Source of the DNA: DASYXZ01 sp035308965
GTDB lineage: Bacteria > Acidobacteriota > Terriglobia > UBA7540
DNA: 64,000 nucleotides
Direction: 5' to 3'
Assembly: GCA_035308965.1 (NCBI GenBank)
Contig: DATGFN010000062.1
Location: 1-64,000, forward strand
Made by a program: the position numbers and the translations under genes. The notes beneath the pieces are model-generated. The model was not told where the DNA came from. It did not search any database and worked only from the letters and a program-made list of their open reading frames with translations. How positions within the stretch are numbered: the first letter of the stretch is position 1; the number at the start of each line of letters is the position of its first letter. Shown here one piece after another: positions 24,433-33,610 of this stretch.

Positions 24433-24449
24433 GGCGGGATAAACCCGCC
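24433..24449. other. Short hairpin upstream of thiC
   Basis: GGCGGG-ATAAA-CCCGCC, a six-bp perfect stem with a five-base loop, 85 bases before the thiC start. No T-run follows on the minus strand, so it is not a typical terminator. Confidence 0.35.
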
Positions 24450-24578
24450 AATACGCAGCAGATTGCTCTGTTAAAACACTCAGCCAAAACATCAGTTTAC
24501 ATCGCGCGCGCGCCCGCTGCAAGTCGAAGCCGTTTTTGGTAGTGGTGTCATTTGCCTGGTGCGAGCTCTTCCGCGCAG

Positions 24579-24644
24579 TCATTCCCGCGAAGGCGGGAAG
24601 CCATTTCACTAAGTAAAGACTGGATTCGCTTTCGCGGGAATGAC
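24579..24644. repeat. REP-like inverted repeat
   Basis: GTCATTCCCGCGAA (24579-24592) and TTCGCGGGAATGAC (24631-24644) are an exact 14-bp inverted pair; an inner CGCGAAGGCG lies beside the left arm. Very similar 'ATTCCCGCGAAGGCGGGAA' elements are scattered in many bacterial genomes. It lies between thiC and the first ADOP permease gene. Confidence 0.75.
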
Positions 24645-24857
24645 CATTTCCTCGAAAGGAATGCAACTCCAAATGACACAACTACCCCGTTTTTGGGTCC
24701 GAAGATTATAAAGCCACTGCGTGATTTGAATGCATTAATGGGGCGGAAATTGACACAAGCGCCAGATGACGTCCGGCCTCCGACAAGGCTGAACGCCGCT
24801 TGGCCCGACGAAATAGGCGGGCCAGAAATGTTTTGCCCAACGGTACTGCCGGCGGAA

Positions 24858-27569
24858 TTATTCGTACCGCAGCGCAACCATGGGGTCCACTTTGGTGGCG
24901 CGGCGGGCGGGCAGATAGCCCGCCACCATGGCCACGGCGGAGAGGATTCCCACGGCGGCCAACATGGTTACGGTGTCGCGCGGGCCGAGTCCAAACAACA
25001 TGCTTTGCAGGACGCGCGTGGCGGCCAGCGAAATCGCGACGCCCGCCACGATCCCGACCAGCAGAATGGATGCGACCTGGCGCATGACCAGCCGAAGAAT
25101 AGAGCCGGGTTGGGCGCCCAATGCCATTCGTACTCCGAACTCAGTTTGCCGCTGGGTCACCAAATAACTGAGCGCGCCGTATAAGCCGAGCATGGCCAGC
25201 AGCAGGGCGAGGCCGCCAAAAAATCCGGAAAGCGTGGCGAGGGTGCGCTGCTGGACCAGCGAGTCATCCACTTGATCGGCGAGCGTCCCAAACTCGAGCG
25301 GGATCTCTTTGTTTACGCTGGCCACCACATTTTGGACGGCAGAAGCCATAGCCGATGGCCGGGCCGCCGTCCGCAGTTCGAAATTATCCACGTCGCTATG
25401 CTCCGGAATTTGCACGATTGGTTCATAGGCAGTAGGCAAGGTAACTTCACTGACGCTGCGATATTTTGCGTCTTTCACCAATCCCACAATCAGGACCTGC
25501 GGCGGCGTCTCTCCCGGCGCCCCTTCGATGTTGAAGTACCTTCCAATCGGATTGAGATTGGGGTAGAACCGATGCGCCAAAGTCTGGTTGATAATTGCCA
25601 CATGCTGGGAATCCTTGGTGTCGTGGCTAGTGAAATTGCGGCCGGCCAGAAGCGGGGTGCGCAGGGTCGGGAAATATCCCGGTGAAATGAAATTGCGGAA
25701 AGCCAGCGAGTTACGTCCAGTGGGCGGATTGGGCGAATCGGGGTGGAAAAAGCCGTTCCATCCCGAACCGCTGATCGGTGTGATGGTTGATCGTCCCACG
25801 GAAACCACTCCGGGAAGGGTGCGCAAACGGTTTTCAATCTCTTCGAAGGTTGCCATTTGCTGGTCGGTGGGAACGTGGGCAATCTTCAAATTCGCGCCCA
25901 CCATCAAAACGTTGCTGCGGTCAAAGCCAATGTCGAGCGTGACGAGTTTCCAAAAGCTGCGCAGGAAAAGTCCCGCGGCCACCAGCAAGACGAGTGACAG
26001 AGCCACCTGGGCGCCGACGATCAATATCCCTGGCCGAAAGCGCGCGTGACGGGCGGTTTCCGCCGCCAGGCTCCCCTTCATCGCCGCGGTTAAGGACACG
26101 CGCGTGGAACCAAAGGCCGGCAACACTCCGAAAAGGATTCCGGTGAGAACTGAAACCGCGGCAGTGAAAGCAAGGACCCGAATGTCGAGCGGAAATTGAA
26201 GGGCCAGAGGTGTCCTTGTTGTCGACATCAGATGGACCAGCAACGTGCTTCCCCACCGAGCGAAAAAGATACCCAACACTGCGCCCGCCGTCGAGAGCAG
26301 CACACATTCGGTCAGAAGTTGGCGAATCAGGCGTAGCCGCGACGCTCCCAGCGCCTGGCGCACGGCGATCTCCTTGTGCCGGGAGGCCGAGCGGGCAATC
26401 ATCAGACTGGCGATATTGGCGCACGCAATCAAAAGAACCAATCCAACGACTGCCATCAGGATTTCCAGCGGACCCGTGAAGCGGTCGCGCAAATCGGAGA
26501 TTCCAGTCCCCGCCGGCTGGGCCTGAAGCACCTGCTGGAGAAACTCCTTTTGGTCTTTGGGCTCCCAATTCTGCGGCAACCCGCCCGACATCACAGCGGG
26601 CGAAAGGACCTTAAGCCGCGCTTGCACTTTTTCCAAACTGAGACCGGGCTTGATTCGCGCAATGATTTGAAGCCACCACCACGACCGTTGGTCAAGGCGG
26701 GACTTGGGGCTGTCGTAGATTGTGGCCATGCAAATGGGGATGGCAACGTCGAATTTTTTGCCCACGTTGAGGCCGGAAAAACCCCGGGGCGCGACGCCAA
26801 CCACCTGCACCGGATGATTGTTGAGCGAAAGGATGCTCCCAACCGCGCTTTGGTCGCCGGCGAAATGGTCCTGCCAAAATCCGTAGCTCAACACCGCCAC
26901 GCCCGCGCAACCACGCTGGTCATCGGCGGCGGACATCAAGCGCCCGGTGGCGGGCTGGAGACCAAGGGCCTGGAACAATCCGCCGCTGGCCCACATCCCT
27001 TCCACCATGTTCACTGCGCCGCCCTGGGAGAGATCAAAGCGGTCATCACTCCAGGCAAAGGCCCCGGAAAAAATATCCTGACGGTCGCGAATCTGCTCCC
27101 AGAGAAAATTGGTGAATTCGGGATCCGACCTGCCGGGCGAAAAGGGATCGCTCATCTCGACCTGCACCAGTTTCTCGGGCTCATGCACCGGTAACATGCG
27201 CAGCATCACGGTGTCAATCAAACTGAAGATTGCCGTGTTGGCGCCGATGCCGAGGGCAAGCGTCAAAACGGCCACCGCCGTGAAGCCGGGATTCTTGCGT
27301 AACATCCGGGTTCCATAGCGAATATCCTGCCAGAGTGTTTCGAGCATGGGCAATCTCCTTCGGTCCCGATAATTTTCTTTCGCCTGATCCATCCCACCGA
27401 GCTTGATCAGTGCCTGCCGCCGCGCCTCTTCCGGAGTCATCCCGGCGCGCACATTGTCTTCAATGAGCATCTGAAGATGGCTCTCGAATTCATCAGACAT
27501 TTCCTGCTCGTGACGCCGCCCAACGAACAGGCTGGCGAGACGCAAGAGCAAGGCGCGAAGTCGCCGCAT
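24858..27569 (-). CDS. ADOP-type ABC permease (acidobacterial duplicated orphan permease) 1
   Basis: A 903-residue membrane protein with two FtsX-like domains. The N-terminal soluble helix ('EQEMSDEFESHLQMLIEDNVRAGMTPEEARRQAL') is the family signature; 'GTRMLRKNPGFTAVAVLTLALGIGANTAIF' starts the first MacB periplasmic/FtsX unit and the second ends with 'GYLPARRATKVDPMVALRYE'. There is no ATPase gene beside it, as usual for this 'orphan' family. AAGGA precedes the ATG. The export substrate is unknown. It is a paralogue of the next gene. Confidence 0.93.
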   Translation of the reverse strand: MRRLRALLLRLASLFVGRRHEQEMSDEFESHLQMLIEDNVRAGMTPEEARRQALIKLGGMDQAKENYRDRRRLPMLETLWQDIRYGTRMLRKNPGFTAVAVLTLALGIGANTAIFSLIDTVMLRMLPVHEPEKLVQVEMSDPFSPGRSDPEFTNFLWEQIRDRQDIFSGAFAWSDDRFDLSQGGAVNMVEGMWASGGLFQALGLQPATGRLMSAADDQRGCAGVAVLSYGFWQDHFAGDQSAVGSILSLNNHPVQVVGVAPRGFSGLNVGKKFDVAIPICMATIYDSPKSRLDQRSWWWLQIIARIKPGLSLEKVQARLKVLSPAVMSGGLPQNWEPKDQKEFLQQVLQAQPAGTGISDLRDRFTGPLEILMAVVGLVLLIACANIASLMIARSASRHKEIAVRQALGASRLRLIRQLLTECVLLSTAGAVLGIFFARWGSTLLVHLMSTTRTPLALQFPLDIRVLAFTAAVSVLTGILFGVLPAFGSTRVSLTAAMKGSLAAETARHARFRPGILIVGAQVALSLVLLVAAGLFLRSFWKLVTLDIGFDRSNVLMVGANLKIAHVPTDQQMATFEEIENRLRTLPGVVSVGRSTITPISGSGWNGFFHPDSPNPPTGRNSLAFRNFISPGYFPTLRTPLLAGRNFTSHDTKDSQHVAIINQTLAHRFYPNLNPIGRYFNIEGAPGETPPQVLIVGLVKDAKYRSVSEVTLPTAYEPIVQIPEHSDVDNFELRTAARPSAMASAVQNVVASVNKEIPLEFGTLADQVDDSLVQQRTLATLSGFFGGLALLLAMLGLYGALSYLVTQRQTEFGVRMALGAQPGSILRLVMRQVASILLVGIVAGVAISLAATRVLQSMLFGLGPRDTVTMLAAVGILSAVAMVAGYLPARRATKVDPMVALRYE

Positions 27570-27591
27570 GAGAAATCCTTAGGACAAATTT

Positions 27592-27669
27592 GCGATCGAG
27601 CGATTTTGTGATTGCGTGATTGAAGGCACTTTTCCTCAATTCACCCAATCACCCGATCGCTCAATCGCA
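27592..27669. repeat. Inverted repeat of 8-bp tandem units
   Basis: The left arm (27591-27623) reads GCGATCGA, GCGATTTT, GTGATTGC, GTGATTGA. The right arm (27636-27669) is its imperfect reverse complement (about 28 of 33 positions), with a 12-base loop. It fills the space between the two ADOP genes, ending nine bases from the stop of the upstream one. Confidence 0.75.
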
Positions 27670-27677
27670 CAATAGGT

Positions 27678-30455
27678 TCACTCCGACCGCAGCGCCACCA
27701 TGGGGTCTACGCGCGCGGCGCGGCGCGCAGGGAGTAAACCAGCCAACACTGCAACCAAAACCATAAGGGCAGCTGCCAGCGCGAGCACGGAGGGATCAAC
27801 CGAACCCAATCCGAATAACAAGCTCTTGATGAGACGAGTCCCACCCAGAGCGATGGGGGCGCCGACGGCAATTCCGAGGACGACGAGAGCAAGAGTCTCG
27901 CGCACGACATCGCGAAGAATTTTGGCAGGTTGGGCCCCTAGCGCCATGCGAATTCCTATATCGCGGGTCTTGCGAGCAATGGTATAGGCCATGACACCGT
28001 AAAGGCCGACTCCGGCAAGCAACAGGGCGAGGGATCCGAATGCGCTGGCAAGCAGCATGATGAAGCGGTCGTTCCCCAGCGAGTGGTCGACCAGCGACGA
28101 CAACGTCTCAATCTTGACGGGGAGGAGGTGTGCATTGGTATCTCCCAAAGTTTTGCGAAGCGCGCCGGAGAGAGTAGAAGGCTCGCCGTAGGTGCGGATT
28201 TCAAATACGGCCGCCGTATGTTCCCAGACTGGGTTGAAGAGGGGAAAATAAATACGCGGCCTGTTCTGTTCGCGAAGGCTGTTGATTTTCGAGTCCGCGA
28301 CAACGCCGACGATTTCCGCCTCACCCGGATTTCCCGGGAAGGTATCCCGCACATGTTTTCCAATAGGATTCAGATGGGGAAAGTACTTGCCGGCAAACGC
28401 CTGATTGATCACCGCGGCGCGCGGACCGTTTCCACTGTCCTGGACGCCGATCTCGCGTCCGATCAACAACGGGATTCCCACGGCTGAGAAGTACCCGGGG
28501 CCCACGTGGTCCATGCGCACGTGCATTTCCTCATTCTCATTTGCCGTGTATCCCTCGACCTCGATGGGATCTCCAGAATCCGAGTCTTGAAACAATCCGT
28601 TGCTGGAAAGTGAGGGCACGCGTACGCCCGGGATGGCCGAGAATTTCGCCAGGAGATCCTGATAGAAGCGGATGACTTCGGGTCCCTTCTCGCCCGCCAA
28701 GGCGGAGTCCACTCTGAATACAAGCATGTTCTCGCGATTGTAGCCGAGGCTCACTTCGCCCAATTTCGACAGACTGTGAACGAAAAGACCCGCGACGACC
28801 AGGAGGATAAGGGAGACGGCAACTTGAGCGATCACCAGGACTTTCCCTGCGGAAAACCCGCCGACACCTTCGCCGGCAAGGCCCGTGGGGGATTTGAGAG
28901 TTGCAGAAACTTCCTGGCGAGTCGCGTGCAAGGCCGGAATTAATCCAAAGAGGATGGCTGTGAGAACGGCGACTGCCAACGTAAAGCCGAGCACACGGGC
29001 GTCGGGCCGCAGACTGATTTGTATGACTCCGGATTCGAAGGACGCGCGCGAAACCATGCGAAGCAACAGTCCGATCGTCCATTGCGCCAGCAGCACGCTC
29101 ACGGCCGCGCCCAGAAAAGCAAGAAGCAGGCTTTCGACCAGGAGCTGCCGCACCAATCGGAATCGCCCTGCGCCAATAGCCATGCGTACGGCAAACTCAC
29201 GGCGGCGGGCCGTCCCTCGGGCAAGTTGCAGGTTGGCAACATTGGCACAGGCTATGAATAGCACCAGCACGACCAACGCCATAAGCACCTTCAGCGGGTC
29301 CGCGAAATAGTGATGGACCGTGGAAATTCCCCGGGCACCCTGCTGAAGTTCAATTTGTTGATTGAAATAGTCACGCCGCTCTTTCGGCGTCCCGTCGGAA
29401 CCCAGCGACGATTCCAGATATTGTTTGAAGACCACGTCAATGCCCGCATTGGCCTGCTTCATCGTTATTCCGGGTTTAAGGCGGGCCATGGCTTGCAGCC
29501 AAACGAACTGATTCCCCAGTGGAGGGCCGGGAGAAAGCAAATCGCGTCCGGGGTAGATTGCCTCCTGCATGGTCATGGGAACCCAAATGTCACAGGACTC
29601 TCCCACAGTTTCGCCGAAGAAACCCGGTTCCGTAATGCCAACTATTTCGAAGGGCGTTTCACGAATGCGGATAGACTTCCCGAGGATGGACGGGTCAAGT
29701 CCGAATCGATCTTTCCAGAATGAGTAGCTGATTACCGCAATGGGATAGGCGCCGCGGGCGCGATCAACTTCGGTGGTGAACATACGCCCGGCCGCTGCCT
29801 TGATTCCCAGCGTGGAAAAATACCCGCCGCTCACCAGCCGAATTCCTGCAGTTTCTCCCGGAGCTGAGCTGTCGGATGCCGAGCCGCCGAGGCTCACCGG
29901 AATTCGGGGAAGCTGGCTATCCGCCGCAAACATTTCGGAAAATACATTGTCATGGTCCCGCAGATACTCGAATATCGCATACGTCATGAGCGAACGGAAT
30001 CCAGACTCAGAGCCGTATGATCTTCCGTGCGCATCAGGATCCGTCAAGAGGACAAGCTGCCGGGGCGCTTCAACGGGAAGCGAACGAAAGAGCACCGCAT
30101 CCAGGATGTTGAAGATTGCCGTGTTGGCGCCGATGCCGAGGGCAAGCGTGAGCACCGCCACCGCCGTAAACCCGGGATTCTTTCCCAGCATGCGCAGGCC
30201 GTAACGAATGTCCTGCAACAATGTTTCGAGCATGGGCAATCTCCTTCGGTCCCGATAATTTTCCTTCGTCTGATCCAGGCCACCGAGCTTGATCAGCGCG
30301 TGGCGGCGCGCTTCTACGGGAACCATCCCCGCTCGCAGATTGTCCTCAACGTGCATTTGGAGATGACTTTCGAATTCGTCAGACATTTCCTGCTCTTGAC
30401 GCGTCTTTTTGAACAAGCTCAAGGCGCGCAAGAACAAAGCGCGTATCTTTCTCAT
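27678..30455 (-). CDS. ADOP-type ABC permease 2
   Basis: A 925-residue paralogue of the preceding gene. It has the same N-terminal helix ('EQEMSDEFESHLQMHVEDNL'), the 'MLGKNPGFTAVAVLTLALGIGANTAIF' start of the first FtsX unit, and 'GLLPARRAARVDPMVALRSE' at the end. ATG 30455 is preferred over TTG 30458; GGGAG lies upstream. The PadR gene is directly upstream on the same strand, so PadR most likely controls this pair. The role is likely export of peptides, lipids or drugs, by analogy with MacB; this is not proven. Confidence 0.93.
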   Translation of the reverse strand: MRKIRALFLRALSLFKKTRQEQEMSDEFESHLQMHVEDNLRAGMVPVEARRHALIKLGGLDQTKENYRDRRRLPMLETLLQDIRYGLRMLGKNPGFTAVAVLTLALGIGANTAIFNILDAVLFRSLPVEAPRQLVLLTDPDAHGRSYGSESGFRSLMTYAIFEYLRDHDNVFSEMFAADSQLPRIPVSLGGSASDSSAPGETAGIRLVSGGYFSTLGIKAAAGRMFTTEVDRARGAYPIAVISYSFWKDRFGLDPSILGKSIRIRETPFEIVGITEPGFFGETVGESCDIWVPMTMQEAIYPGRDLLSPGPPLGNQFVWLQAMARLKPGITMKQANAGIDVVFKQYLESSLGSDGTPKERRDYFNQQIELQQGARGISTVHHYFADPLKVLMALVVLVLFIACANVANLQLARGTARRREFAVRMAIGAGRFRLVRQLLVESLLLAFLGAAVSVLLAQWTIGLLLRMVSRASFESGVIQISLRPDARVLGFTLAVAVLTAILFGLIPALHATRQEVSATLKSPTGLAGEGVGGFSAGKVLVIAQVAVSLILLVVAGLFVHSLSKLGEVSLGYNRENMLVFRVDSALAGEKGPEVIRFYQDLLAKFSAIPGVRVPSLSSNGLFQDSDSGDPIEVEGYTANENEEMHVRMDHVGPGYFSAVGIPLLIGREIGVQDSGNGPRAAVINQAFAGKYFPHLNPIGKHVRDTFPGNPGEAEIVGVVADSKINSLREQNRPRIYFPLFNPVWEHTAAVFEIRTYGEPSTLSGALRKTLGDTNAHLLPVKIETLSSLVDHSLGNDRFIMLLASAFGSLALLLAGVGLYGVMAYTIARKTRDIGIRMALGAQPAKILRDVVRETLALVVLGIAVGAPIALGGTRLIKSLLFGLGSVDPSVLALAAALMVLVAVLAGLLPARRAARVDPMVALRSE

Positions 30456-30474
30456 CAAGTCTCCCAGAGAACTT

Positions 30475-30578
30475 GTAGGGCCGGGGTCTCCTCAGCGACT
30501 CGCCGTGCGCGAGCTTGCCCCGGCCTCGCGCAAGATTCGAAAAGCGGCCGACCCCCGCGCCTGCGGGACCGCCCCTAC
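30475..30578. repeat. GC-rich inverted repeat between PadR and ADOP2
   Basis: GTAGGG (30475-30480) and CCCTAC (30573-30578) bracket an imperfectly paired GC-rich segment (GGGGTC near 30485 with GACCCC near 30550) with an inner CCCGC/GCGGG hairpin. The stop codon of the padR gene (30575-30577) is inside the right arm. It may dampen read-through from padR into the permeases. Confidence 0.5.
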
Positions 30579-30910
30579 GAGGCGAGTGAAAGGAATCGCG
30601 CAAGTATCGCGGTCACTTGCTCCCAATCCCGCGCTTCCTTCGCAATCTGTTTTCGCCCGGCCCGGGTGAGTTTGTAGAATTTCGCCTTGCGATTATTGTC
30701 CGACATGCCCCACTCCGACGCGATGTAGCCTTCCTGCTCCAATTTCAACAGTGCCGGATAGAGAGTGCCGTAATTGACCGACAACAAATCGCCGCTGGTC
30801 TGCTCGATGCGCCGGGCAATTCCGTAACCGTGCAGAGGACCCAGGGTTTCGAGCGTCTTCAGCACCATCAGCGCCAGCGTGCCTTGCCAGACATCGGTTT
30901 TGTCACTCAT
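30575..30910 (-). CDS. PadR-family repressor, acidobacterial type
   Basis: A 111-residue protein. 'GTLALMVLKTLETLGPLHGYGIARRIEQTSGDLLSVNYGTLYPALLKLEQEGYIASEW' is the PadR winged helix with its conserved Tyr/Leu pattern; the C-terminal helix forms the dimer. PadR proteins of this type are usually next to ADOP permeases and are released by an unknown ligand. A palindrome overlaps its promoter, which suggests self-repression. Confidence 0.92.
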   Translation of the reverse strand: MSDKTDVWQGTLALMVLKTLETLGPLHGYGIARRIEQTSGDLLSVNYGTLYPALLKLEQEGYIASEWGMSDNNRKAKFYKLTRAGRKQIAKEARDWEQVTAILARFLSLAS

Positions 30911-30948
30911 CCCGTCTCCTTAGACTGTAGTTCGCTCCTATTGGTTAG

Positions 30949-30985
30949 CCATAGAAAAGTTAGCACTAGTCCTATGGGAAAGCAA
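30949..30985 (-). promoter_or_regulatory. padR promoter with overlapping palindromic operator
   Basis: On the minus strand: TTGCTT (30980-30985), a 17-base spacer, TAACTT (30957-30962) preceded by TGC (extended -10). The inverted half-sites CCATAG (30949-30954) and CTATGG (30972-30977) flank the -10 box, one in the spacer and one at the start region. This is a good place for a repressor such as PadR. Binding is inferred. Confidence 0.5.
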
Positions 30986-31060
30986 TAGAGGAAAATTTGC
31001 GATAACTTTGCTTGCCACCAGCGGGGGAATTCGGCAAAATCAGGCGCCTGGAGGAAACCT

Positions 31061-31834
31061 ATGCGCTTACGCCTGCTTGGAACCGTTATCCTTTTTGGAA
31101 GTATGTTCGCGCTGCCCGCCTCAACTTTTGGCCAACTGGTGGAGGAGTACCACTCCCCCAAAGCGGGGTGCTGCCTTCAAGGCGCCGTCCAACATCTCGC
31201 CGACCAGCTTCAGGATTGGAATCAGTTGGGCCGGTATTATGACGACAATCAAAAGTTGGAAGCTGAATCGCCGCAGTCCGGCCGGGTGGTTTTTCTTGGC
31301 GATTCCATTACCGATGGCTGGGACCTCAAACGGGATTTTCCCGGCAAGCCCTACGTGAATCGCGGCATCAGCGGCCAAACCACTCCGCAAATGCTGGTGC
31401 GAATGTATCCGGATGTCATTGACCTGCACCCGGCGGCCCTGATTATGCTGGCGGGCACCAACGATATTTCCTCCAATACGGGGCCCGAAACGCTGAAAAT
31501 GATCGAGGAAAATATCCAGGCCATTACCGAACTGGCGCAGCATCACCACATCAAAGTGATTTTGTGCGCGGTGATGCCGGTAAGCGATTACACCAAAAAT
31601 AAGCAAACAGTTCGCCGGCCACCCGCCGACATTTTGAAATTGAATGCGTGGATGCGCACTTATGCCGAGGAAGTGCATGCCGTCTTCGCCGACTACTATA
31701 CGGCTACGGCGGATGCGCAGGGGATGCTCAAAGATGGATTCTCGGATGACGGCCTGCACCCCAACGTCAAAGGGTATGCCCTGATGGCGCCGGTGGCGGA
31801 AGCGGCGATTGAAAAGGCGCTGAGCAAGAATTGA
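31061..31834 (+). CDS. Exported SGNH/GDSL-type esterase
   Basis: A 257-residue protein with a signal peptide ('MRLRLLGTVILFGSMFALPAS'). Block I is 'VFLGDSITDGW' (Ser near 82), block II 'NRGISGQTT' with the Gly, block III 'LAGTNDI' with Asn, and block V 'DGLHPN' with the catalytic Asp-His. GGAGG precedes the ATG. It probably deacetylates sugars or hydrolyses simple esters outside the cytoplasm. It is close to platelet-activating-factor acetylhydrolase-like members. Confidence 0.9.
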   Translation: MRLRLLGTVILFGSMFALPASTFGQLVEEYHSPKAGCCLQGAVQHLADQLQDWNQLGRYYDDNQKLEAESPQSGRVVFLGDSITDGWDLKRDFPGKPYVNRGISGQTTPQMLVRMYPDVIDLHPAALIMLAGTNDISSNTGPETLKMIEENIQAITELAQHHHIKVILCAVMPVSDYTKNKQTVRRPPADILKLNAWMRTYAEEVHAVFADYYTATADAQGMLKDGFSDDGLHPNVKGYALMAPVAEAAIEKALSKN

Positions 31835-31836
31835 TT

Positions 31837-31942
31837 CATTGGGCCATTGAATCAATGGTCCATTGAGCTATAGAGAGGCAAAATAGTGCTGCCTTCGATC
31901 TGCCAGCCTCTTAATCCTTTCAATGGGTCAATGATTCAGTGG
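31837..31942. repeat. Inverted repeat of 8-bp tandem units between convergent genes
   Basis: The left array is CATTGGGC, CATTGAAT, CAATGGTC, CATTGAGC (31837-31868). The right arm 31920-31942 is the reverse complement of 31844-31866 at 19 of 23 positions and has units TCAATGGG, TCAATGAT, TCAGTGGA. The array begins three bases after the SGNH stop, and the right arm ends 12 bases before the stop of the convergent esterase gene. Confidence 0.75.
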
Positions 31943-31954
31943 ACCAGTTTCATT

Positions 31955-32815
31955 TCACGGCCACGCCTTGGCGGCCCCAATGATTGGCGCCTGCATGGCC
32001 AGGATCACGCGGATCTGTTCGTCCCACACAAGCCACTCGTGCTTGCCGGGAACCTCACTGTAGCGAAACCGGACTTTCATCTTGGTGAGTAGCTCCAGGA
32101 AATCCAGATTATTTTTCAACAAGAAGTCCGACGAGCCGATGGAAAAATAAAGGTCGGGCAATTTGTCCGCCGGAACCTTCTTAATCAGCTCAAAGGGATC
32201 TTCCTCCGCCCGCAGGGGATTATCCAGAGCGCCGAAATCGTCATCGAGAACTTTCTTGATCTTGGATTCCGTAATGGACTTGGAAACGGCGGGTTGTGCG
32301 ATTCCGAGCGCCCCGCTCATGCTGGCGATGGCCGCGAACATATCCGGGTGCCGCAACCCCAGCGTCATGGCGCCGTATCCGCCCATGGAGAGCCCGGCAA
32401 TGGCGCGGCCCTCGCGGGCGGCCACGGTGCGGTAATGGCTGTCCACGTAAGGAATTAAGTCCTGAATCAGATAATCTTCCCACTTGAGCTTGGGGTCGCC
32501 CTGATTGTTCACGTAAAATCCCGTTCCCCCCTCAGGCATCACGATAATTTCTTCGTAGGCCGGCGCGTACTGAAGAAGATTGGAATTTGTCACCCAGGCG
32601 CTGTAATCGTCGGTGTAACCGTGAAGGAGATACAAAACCGGAAATCGCCGCGCGGAGGTGGCGTAGTCGCGCGGCAATATGATGTTGAACTTCACCGCCA
32701 TTCCGCCCAAATGCGGAGGAGAAAAATCCACCGTCTCGTAGCCCTTATCCACCGCCGCACAGTTGAGCGCCAGAACAAAAACAAATGCACAGGTGAAAGC
32801 GATTCGAGTTTTCAT
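31955..32815 (-). CDS. Exported esterase (esterase D/antigen 85-like family)
   Basis: A 286-residue protein with a signal peptide ('MKTRIAFTCAFVFVLALNC'). The alpha/beta-hydrolase nucleophile elbow is 'GLSMGGYG' (Ser near 143); 'VLYLLHGYTDD' is the oxyanion region; 'DPFELIKKVPADKLPDLY' precedes the Asp ('SSDFL') and 'PGKHEWLVWDEQI' holds the His. AAGGAG precedes the ATG. The substrate cannot be told; related enzymes hydrolyse feruloyl or acyl esters. Confidence 0.9.
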   Translation of the reverse strand: MKTRIAFTCAFVFVLALNCAAVDKGYETVDFSPPHLGGMAVKFNIILPRDYATSARRFPVLYLLHGYTDDYSAWVTNSNLLQYAPAYEEIIVMPEGGTGFYVNNQGDPKLKWEDYLIQDLIPYVDSHYRTVAAREGRAIAGLSMGGYGAMTLGLRHPDMFAAIASMSGALGIAQPAVSKSITESKIKKVLDDDFGALDNPLRAEEDPFELIKKVPADKLPDLYFSIGSSDFLLKNNLDFLELLTKMKVRFRYSEVPGKHEWLVWDEQIRVILAMQAPIIGAAKAWP

Positions 32816-32926
32816 TTCACTCCTTTGACTAAAGTTTTGAGGGACGGATTCTTTTCAAAGTCTTAGGGAGAAGCAATCTGGTCGGCACACGCGCAATCAG
32901 ACGCATGAACTCCCAGCGCTTTTCGT

Positions 32927-33577
32927 TTAGTCGTTTGAGCAACTCGCTAACGGTAATTTCGAGAGATGGAACCCGCCAACAACCTGAATAAGAAATTGTT
33001 TGTCCTTTTGGTATGTGCTTTTCGGCGTGATCAAACTAATTCCATAGATGATATCTCCCAAACGCCGCCCGCCCGGAGGCCGGTACGCAATAATATCCTC
33101 CTCCACGAAGTCTTGAGATTTCTCCCTAAAATCCGAGGTAAGTTCAATCGCAGTGAGCCCCGCCAGATGGCGAGGAACGCGTCGAACAACTTTAAACTCC
33201 TCCTTCGCGTTGCTTTTGAAACTCAATTCGCGGCTAGCAATCTCATTAAATGAGGCTTGGACTAGAGTGTTGTATTCATTCGTAACCCAGACACAACGTT
33301 GACAATTCTCTGTCGTAGGTTCCGTGGTGTTCAAAACAGCCAAGTCAAGTTGAACGCCGTGATTGGGGCTGGGAGAGTGCGAGCCATGAGCAATTACGCC
33401 TTTAGGCAGGTTGACGTAATACCCATAGTCGCAGTTCGAGTAGCGTTCGGTATAAATAGTCTCGGCTTTGGTTTCCCGCCAGCGTGGTTTGTGCTCGCCC
33501 GAAACTGTCCGGCTACTTTGCAGCAGCGCGAACGCACTGCACAATAAGAAACAACCCCGCTTCGCGTTGACTAGCAT
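32927..33577 (-). CDS. Exported hypothetical protein
   Basis: A 216-residue protein with a signal-peptide-like N-terminus ('MLVNAKRGCFLLCSAFALLQ'). The mature part is beta-rich and contains 'ENCQRCVWVTNEYN' with a CxxC and 'SNCDYGYYVNLPKGV', a pattern seen in uncharacterised secreted proteins of Acidobacteria. The function is unknown. It lies 34 bases downstream of the iron protein gene on the same strand. Confidence 0.7.
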   Translation of the reverse strand: MLVNAKRGCFLLCSAFALLQSSRTVSGEHKPRWRETKAETIYTERYSNCDYGYYVNLPKGVIAHGSHSPSPNHGVQLDLAVLNTTEPTTENCQRCVWVTNEYNTLVQASFNEIASRELSFKSNAKEEFKVVRRVPRHLAGLTAIELTSDFREKSQDFVEEDIIAYRPPGGRRLGDIIYGISLITPKSTYQKDKQFLIQVVGGFHLSKLPLASCSND

Positions 33578-33610
33578 ATTAGGTGTGCTCCGCCAAATGT
33601 CTCAGCCCCG

